Shown piece after piece: positions 59,540 to 64,000 of a stretch of DNA of 64,000 nt. The position numbers were made by a program, and so were the translations under genes. Location: NCBI RefSeq assembly GCF_014982855.1, contig NZ_JADCKF010000011.1, forward strand, positions 1 to 64,000, read 5' to 3'. The first letter of the stretch is position 1, and each line of letters begins with the position of its first letter. Source of the stretch: Pseudoflavonifractor gallinarum (GTDB lineage Bacteria > Bacillota > Clostridia > Oscillospirales > Oscillospiraceae). A model generated the notes under the pieces. It saw only the letters and a list, made by a program, of their open reading frames with translations. It was not told the origin of the DNA and made no database searches.

Positions 59540-61855
59540 ATGAAAGGAACAAGATGGCTCTCCGCAGCCCTGGCCCTGACCATGACGGTGAGTCTGAGCG
59601 CAGCGCCCGCGGCGGCGGCGACCTTTACCGATCTGAACGGCCACTGGGCCAAGGCCGATGTGGAATATCTCTCCTCCCTGGGGCTGGTCAGCGGATATAA
59701 CGACGGGACCTTCAAGCCCGACGCCGCCATGAGCGCGGTGGAGGCCCTGCTCTTCTGTGCCCGGGTGACCGGCGTCGACAGCGCCACCAAGACCAAGATC
59801 GCCCAGGCCTGGGAGGATACCCTGAAGGAGATCGTGCCCGCCGATATGCTCACCTGGGCGGCCCCCGATCTGGCGGTGTGCCTGGAGACCGGGATCATTA
59901 CGAGCGCCGAGCTCAAGGCCCTGGCCAACGGGAGCGGGCTGCTCAACGCCATCCACCGGGAGAAGGTGGCCCTCTACCTGGCCCGGGCCATGCAGATCGA
60001 CGGCGCGGCCGAGAGCCTGACCGAGTACGAGCTGACCTTTGCCGACCAGGACAGTATCTCCCGGGACCTGCGGCCCTATGTGTATCTCCTCACCGACTAC
60101 GGCATCCTCAAGGGGGACGAGCTCAACCGCTTCCTCCCCAAGAGCAGCGTGAACCGTGCCTCGATGACCTCTCTGATGCGCCGTGCCATGGACTTTATGA
60201 AGGAGAAGGGCATCACGGTGGAGCTGGCCGACTACACCACCTATGACTGGGTGGGCGGCACCATCACCTCCACCTCGGTGAGCAGCGGCGGGACCACCGT
60301 CCTCACCATCCAGAGCCCCCTGAGCGGCGCGCGCACCCTCACCCTCCCCGCCGGGGTCACCATCTATGAGAACAATATGAAGTCCACCGGCGGCGCCCTG
60401 AAAAACGGCTCCTATGCCCGGGTGAAGCTCAACAGCAGCGGCACCCCCACCGCCGTTTGGGTCAGCGGCGCGCTGGAGACGCTGTCGGGCAGCGTGTCGG
60501 ATATGGAGGGACATACCGTCACCGTGCAGACCGGCAGCGGCGTGCGCGATTTCCGGGCCGACCGCTTTACCGAAGTGCAGGTGGGCAACGGCACCGGCGG
60601 CGTGGAGCTGCTGGACGACGGGGCGGGCTATGCCCGGGCCGAGTGCATGGTGGATGCCCAGGGCCATCTGGCCGCCCTGCGCCTCACCGGCGGCACCCGG
60701 CAGGAAAATGGCCTGCTCTCCGAGGTGAAGAGCAACAGCGACGGGTCCTACACGGTACAGGTCACCAGCATGAGCGGGGTGAAGACCCGCTATACCGTGC
60801 CCTCCGGAGCGGGGGTCACCATTAACGGCGCGGTGGGCAAACTGAGCACCGGACATGTGGGAGACTATGTGACCCTGCGGGTCTCCAACGACGAGGTTTC
60901 CACCGTCTCCGCCCTGAATGTGGATACCGCCTCCGACTATGTACAGGGCTCCATCCGCAGCGTGAGCTACTCCCAGACCCCCGGCAAGCTCACCATCAAC
61001 GAGTTCAAGAGCGGGAAGAGCGTGACCTACACGGTGGCCAGCGGCGCGGTCATCACCTATGACGGCAAGGCCACCACCCTCTCCAAGCTGGAGAAGAACG
61101 CCTATGTGACCCTGCGCCTCTCGGGCACCGAGGCCGCCGAGGTCCTGGCCTATCCCGGCTCCTCCACCGAGGAGGGCGTCATCACGTCCATCACCTACGG
61201 CTCTCCCATGGTGATGGAGGTCACCCGCGCCGACGGACAGGTCCTCACCTTTGACATCGACCTGACCGATCCCCCGGAGGTCTACCGCAACGACGCGCGC
61301 AGCTCCATCGACCGGCTGAAAAACGGCGACTCGGTGGTGGTCACCGTGCGCTACCAGGAGGTCAGCTCCATCGACGCCACGCCCCAGAGCGCCAACGCCA
61401 GCGGCATCATCCAGAAGGTGACCATGGACACCAGCGGCACCCTCATCGAGGTGGCCCTCTCCAATGGGGGGACCGCCTCCTACCGGGTGAGCGCCGGGGT
61501 GTCGGTGACCCAGGACGGCAAGGCCGTGTCCATCGACTCCCTCAAGCCGGGCTATCAGATCGCCATGGTGCTGGACGGGGACCAGATCCTCTCCATCGAG
61601 GTGGACAAGAGCGCCGTCTCCTCCAACCAGATCGACGGCACCGTGCTCTATGTGAACAGCACCAGCGAGGAGATGCTCATTCAGCGGCGGGGCGAGGACC
61701 AGAGTGTTATCACCGTGGATGTCTCCGATGCCCAGCTCCTCTCCGTGACGGGGGGAGAGCTCTCCCTGCGGCAGTTCGAGACCAACCAGAACGTGACCAT
61801 TTACGGCTCCTATGACGGCCTGACCTTCCGGGCCACGCTGGTCATCCGGACCTAA
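59540..61855 (+). CDS. SLH-domain surface protein with tandem beta domains
   Basis: The 771-residue secreted protein has a signal peptide (cleavage near APAAAATF) followed at once by three SLH-type domains (about 28-225, starting TFTDLNGHWAKADVEYLSSL). The remaining ~540 residues form successive small beta domains rich in Ser, Thr, Val and Gly, with repeated phrases such as VTYTVASGAVITYDGKA and ASYRVSAGVSVTQDGKA. It is probably a structural S-layer component. GGAGGTG precedes ATG 59540. Confidence 0.87.
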   Translation: MKGTRWLSAALALTMTVSLSAAPAAAATFTDLNGHWAKADVEYLSSLGLVSGYNDGTFKPDAAMSAVEALLFCARVTGVDSATKTKIAQAWEDTLKEIVPADMLTWAAPDLAVCLETGIITSAELKALANGSGLLNAIHREKVALYLARAMQIDGAAESLTEYELTFADQDSISRDLRPYVYLLTDYGILKGDELNRFLPKSSVNRASMTSLMRRAMDFMKEKGITVELADYTTYDWVGGTITSTSVSSGGTTVLTIQSPLSGARTLTLPAGVTIYENNMKSTGGALKNGSYARVKLNSSGTPTAVWVSGALETLSGSVSDMEGHTVTVQTGSGVRDFRADRFTEVQVGNGTGGVELLDDGAGYARAECMVDAQGHLAALRLTGGTRQENGLLSEVKSNSDGSYTVQVTSMSGVKTRYTVPSGAGVTINGAVGKLSTGHVGDYVTLRVSNDEVSTVSALNVDTASDYVQGSIRSVSYSQTPGKLTINEFKSGKSVTYTVASGAVITYDGKATTLSKLEKNAYVTLRLSGTEAAEVLAYPGSSTEEGVITSITYGSPMVMEVTRADGQVLTFDIDLTDPPEVYRNDARSSIDRLKNGDSVVVTVRYQEVSSIDATPQSANASGIIQKVTMDTSGTLIEVALSNGGTASYRVSAGVSVTQDGKAVSIDSLKPGYQIAMVLDGDQILSIEVDKSAVSSNQIDGTVLYVNSTSEEMLIQRRGEDQSVITVDVSDAQLLSVTGGELSLRQFETNQNVTIYGSYDGLTFRATLVIRT

Positions 61856-61870
61856 AACACAGCTTGCATG

Positions 61871-61910
61871 GCGGCCCGCGGGCTTACAGCCCCCGCGGGC
61901 CGCGTCTTTT
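61871..61910 (+). terminator. Intrinsic terminator of the SLH gene
   Basis: GCGGCCCGCGGG (61871-61882) pairs with CCCGCGGGCCGC (61892-61903), followed by GTCTTTT. Confidence 0.85.
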
Positions 61911-61923
61911 CCCCAGGTGCGCC

Positions 61924-61952
61924 TTGACTTTTGGGGAAGAAGTGAATAAAAT
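61924..61952 (+). promoter_or_regulatory. Sigma-A promoter of proS
   Basis: TTGACT (61924-61929), 17 bases and TAAAAT (61947-61952), with a leader of only about 40 bases, too short for a T-box. Confidence 0.75.
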
Positions 61953-61997
61953 GAAGAGAACCGACACCAAACTGACAAAAAAGGATTGAGAAAAAAT

Positions 61998-63437
61998 ATG
62001 GCACAGGACAAAAAGCAGGTGGAGCAGATCACCGATATGGAGGTGGACTTCGCCAAGTGGTTCACCGACGTGTGCAAGAAGGCGGAGCTCATCGACTACT
62101 CCTCCATCAAGGGTATGTTCATCCTCCGGCCCTACGGCTACGCCATCTGGGAGAACTTTCAGAAGATCCTGGACGAGAAGTTCAAGGAGACCGGACATGA
62201 GAACGTGTATCTCCCCATGCTGATCCCCGAGAGCCTGCTCCAGAAGGAGAAGGACCACGTGGAGGGCTTTGCCCCTGAGTGCGCCTGGGTGACCTACGGC
62301 GGCTCGGAGAAGCTGGAGGAGCGCTACTGCATCCGGCCCACCTCGGAGACCCTGTTCTGCGAGCACTATGCCAACATCATCCACTCCCACCGGGACCTGC
62401 CCAAGCTCTACAACCAGTGGTGCTCCGTCCTGCGCTGGGAGAAGACCTCCCGCCCCTTCCTGCGCCACCGGGAGTTCCTGTGGCAGGAGGGCCACACCAT
62501 GCACGCCACCGCCGAGGAGGCCATCGCCGAGACCGAGCGCATGTTCAACATCTACGCCGACTTCTGCGAGAACTACCTGGCCATGCCCGTGGTGAAGGGC
62601 CGCAAGACCGACAAGGAGAAGTTCTCCGGCGCTGAGGCCACCTACACCGTGGAGTGCATGATGCACGACAAGAAGGCCCTTCAGGCCGGTACCTCCCACT
62701 ACTTCGGGGACGGCTTTGCCACCGCCTTTGACATCACCTTCACCGGCAAGGACAACAAGCCCCACCATCCCTTCCAGACCTCCTGGGGCGTGTCCACCCG
62801 CCTGATCGGCGGCGTCATCATGACCCACGGCGACAACAACGGTCTGGTCCTGCCCCCCCGCATCGCCCCCACCCAGGTCATCATCATCCCCGTGGCCCAG
62901 CACAAGGAGGGTGTTCTGGAGGCCAACGAGGCCGTCATGAACCGCCTGAAGGCCGCCGGCATCCGGGTGAAGATGGACGCCTCCGAGCAGTCCGCCGGCT
63001 GGAAGTTTGCCGAGTACGAGATGAAGGGCGTGCCCCTGCGCCTGGAGATGGGCCCCAAGGACATGGAGAAGAACCAGTGCGTGCTGGCCCGCCGGGACAA
63101 CGGCGAGAAGAGCTTTGTGTCCCTGGACAACATCGAGGAGACCGTCAAGACCATGCTGGACGCGGTGCAGCAGGGTCTCTTCGACAAGGCCAAGAAGAAC
63201 CTGGAGGACAACACCTACGCCTGCTCTTCCCTGGAGGAGGTCAAGGAGAAGATGGCCAGCCAGGGCGGCTTCGCCAAGACCATGTGGTGCGGCGATCTGG
63301 AGTGCGAGCTCAAGATGAAGGAAGAGGCCGGCGTCTCCTCCCGCTGCATCCCCCTGGAGCAGGAGCACCTGGGCGATGTGTGCCCCATCTGCGGCAAGCC
63401 CGCCAAGCACATGGTGTACTGGGGCGTGGCGTACTAA
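61998..63437 (+). CDS. proS: Prolyl-tRNA synthetase, short archaeal/eukaryote-like type
   Basis: This 479-residue class II synthetase has motif 2 ([23 protein letters not shown] split over two turns) and motif 3 ([19 protein letters not shown]). It also has the anticodon-binding domain and a C-terminal zinc-type extension (CPICGKP near the end). It lacks the bacterial INS editing insert, as expected for the type 3 ProRS found in many Clostridia. It charges tRNA-Pro. It ends with a Tyr, typical of this type. Confidence 0.96.
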   Translation: MAQDKKQVEQITDMEVDFAKWFTDVCKKAELIDYSSIKGMFILRPYGYAIWENFQKILDEKFKETGHENVYLPMLIPESLLQKEKDHVEGFAPECAWVTYGGSEKLEERYCIRPTSETLFCEHYANIIHSHRDLPKLYNQWCSVLRWEKTSRPFLRHREFLWQEGHTMHATAEEAIAETERMFNIYADFCENYLAMPVVKGRKTDKEKFSGAEATYTVECMMHDKKALQAGTSHYFGDGFATAFDITFTGKDNKPHHPFQTSWGVSTRLIGGVIMTHGDNNGLVLPPRIAPTQVIIIPVAQHKEGVLEANEAVMNRLKAAGIRVKMDASEQSAGWKFAEYEMKGVPLRLEMGPKDMEKNQCVLARRDNGEKSFVSLDNIEETVKTMLDAVQQGLFDKAKKNLEDNTYACSSLEEVKEKMASQGGFAKTMWCGDLECELKMKEEAGVSSRCIPLEQEHLGDVCPICGKPAKHMVYWGVAY

Positions 63438-63463
63438 ATACAAAACGGTAAGCGAGATATGGA

Positions 63464-63496
63464 ACGAGGGCCGTCCCACCGGGACGGCCCTCGTTT
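63464..63496 (+). terminator. Intrinsic terminator of proS
   Basis: ACGAGGGCCGTCCC (63464-63477) pairs with GGGACGGCCCTCGT (63481-63494) around ACC, followed by TTGCTG. Confidence 0.85.
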
Positions 63497-63521
63497 GCTG
63501 TATGGAGAGCGGGGGTTCCTG

Positions 63522-63779
63522 TCAGCCGAAATCATGCCGGTCGCCGCCGTGACTGCCGATGGACTCCAGTGTGGTGACGATGGCCTCGATCCTGTGGAAG
63601 CAAGCCGGATCGGAGAGCGTATCGTCCCGAAGAATGGCGCGGATCTCCTCCAGGGCGCGGTAGCAGACCGATTCCACCAGCGTCTGTGCGTCCAGCTTCA
63701 GCTCGGGAAAGCGCACCTCGATTCGCTCTTGTGCCAGTGCGTGGATCAGGATCTCTTTGTATAAATCCAATGAAATCAC
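63522..63779 (-). CDS. Small protein of unknown function, divergent from an XRE regulator
   Basis: The protein has up to 85 residues, helical and acidic (DLYKEILIHALAQERIEVRFP at the start). No family is recognised. GTG 63779 opens the frame, but a GAGGTGA ribosome site lies five bases before a TTG at 63770, which may be the true start. It shares a palindromic control region with the divergent XRE gene, suggesting a regulator-partner pair. Confidence 0.65.
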   Translation of the reverse strand: MISLDLYKEILIHALAQERIEVRFPELKLDAQTLVESVCYRALEEIRAILRDDTLSDPACFHRIEAIVTTLESIGSHGGDRHDFG

Positions 63780-63785
63780 CTCATG

Positions 63786-63841
63786 CTTAGAATATCTGGT
63801 TTTCAGATAAAAAGCAATATCTGAAAATCAGATATTCTAAG
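63786..63841. promoter_or_regulatory. Large operator palindrome with four TATCTG half-sites
   Basis: Two 24-base arms (63786-63809 and 63818-63841) are complementary except for one position, around AAAAGCAA. Each arm is itself a dyad, TATCTG-N5-CAGATA. This would seat two dimers of the XRE protein encoded 20 bases away and control both divergent genes. Confidence 0.75.
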
Positions 63842-63861
63842 ATGGCGTGGGTGATTTTATT

Positions 63862-64000
63862 ATGAGAATAGAACCACTGCGCTATGAGCGCATCCGAAAT
63901 CTGAGGATCGACCGGGATCTGACGCAGCAGGAGATTGCGGAGGTGCTCCACATCAAACAGAATACCTATTCCCAGTATGAGACGGGTACCCTGAACTATC
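63862..64000 (+). CDS. XRE-family regulator, 3'-truncated by window edge
   Basis: Forty-six codons are visible. After MRIEPLRYERIRNLRIDRD comes a Cro/C1 helix-turn-helix (LTQQEIAEVLHIKQNTYSQYE). The frame is still open at the window end. It lies directly beside the four-half-site palindrome, so autoregulation is probable. The ribosome site is weak. Confidence 0.85.
   Translation, partial: MRIEPLRYERIRNLRIDRDLTQQEIAEVLHIKQNTYSQYETGTLNY

Noticed and set aside
61904-61997. T-box control of proS
   Set aside because: The promoter leaves only about 40 leader bases, with no T-box or specifier structure.
57026-62092. A continuous minus-strand open frame of nearly 1700 codons
   Set aside because: Only the part up to 59278 is the EAL protein. 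The rest runs antisense through the SLH gene, whose signal peptide, SLH motifs and codon pattern are real. The extension is an artefact of GC-rich third positions.
1-64000. tRNA genes, CRISPR arrays and insertion-sequence transposases
   Set aside because: I looked for T-arm consensus, regularly spaced repeats and transposase motifs and saw none. tRNAscan-SE and CRISPR finders would be decisive.

Overview
The window is GC-rich, densely coded Firmicute chromosome. Evidence for this is strong AGGAGG-type ribosome binding sites, sigma-A promoters of the TTGACA/TATAAT kind, three S-layer-homology (SLH) proteins, PadR and XRE regulators, an ECF sigma/DUF4179 pair and a short archaeal-type prolyl-tRNA synthetase. 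With a butyrate-type EtfA and a secreted M60 mucin-type peptidase, it best fits a gut Oscillospiraceae (Flavonifractor/Lawsonibacter-like). That placement is inference. I saw no tRNA, rRNA, CRISPR array, integrase or insertion-sequence transposase.

Layout. 1-911: end of etfA. 999-7688: a sugar-acid catabolic locus (GntP permease, IlvD/Edd dehydratase, DapA-type aldolase, SDR dehydrogenase) with a divergent AraC regulator. The locus is cut into parts by an intercistronic terminator, a second terminator and an internal promoter. 7968-14160: a large secreted M60-like peptidase with a dockerin-like module, followed by an SLH-anchored surface protein. 14264-17039: iron alcohol dehydrogenase and aldehyde dehydrogenase behind a structured leader ending in an intrinsic terminator. 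17441-30764: a compact phage-like cluster, ordered terminase, portal, protease, capsid, connectors, contractile tail, baseplate, tail tip. It has no integrase, replication, lysis or recognisable tape-measure gene, and looks like a PBSX-like or gene-transfer-agent-like element. Its tail-chaperone gene carries a textbook -1 frameshift site. It is followed by an XRE/zinc-ribbon regulator.

31466-43521: a PadR operon, a NifU-type scaffold, an ECF sigma/DUF4179 pair, pyruvate carboxylase, recG, a GNAT enzyme, a C_GCAxxG redox protein and a 2-hydroxyacid dehydrogenase. 43852-46721: MATE exporter, radical SAM activase and XRE regulator, with twin operators and a divergent small gene. 46707-50741: tdk, aldehyde dehydrogenase, mutY and an RluA synthase. 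50939-64000: hemW, a phosphodiester glycosidase with SLH repeats, a truncated traX, a HAD phosphatase, an EAL phosphodiesterase, another SLH protein, proS and a pair of divergent genes around a large palindrome.

Two copies of a ~224-bp hairpin-rich repeat (17104-17326 and 43568-43791, about 92% identical by hand alignment) lie 26 kb apart in the same orientation. Each sits between two versions of the local terminator hairpin. The repeat, the tail cluster without a tape measure, and the alcohol-dehydrogenase leader are the most unusual things here.
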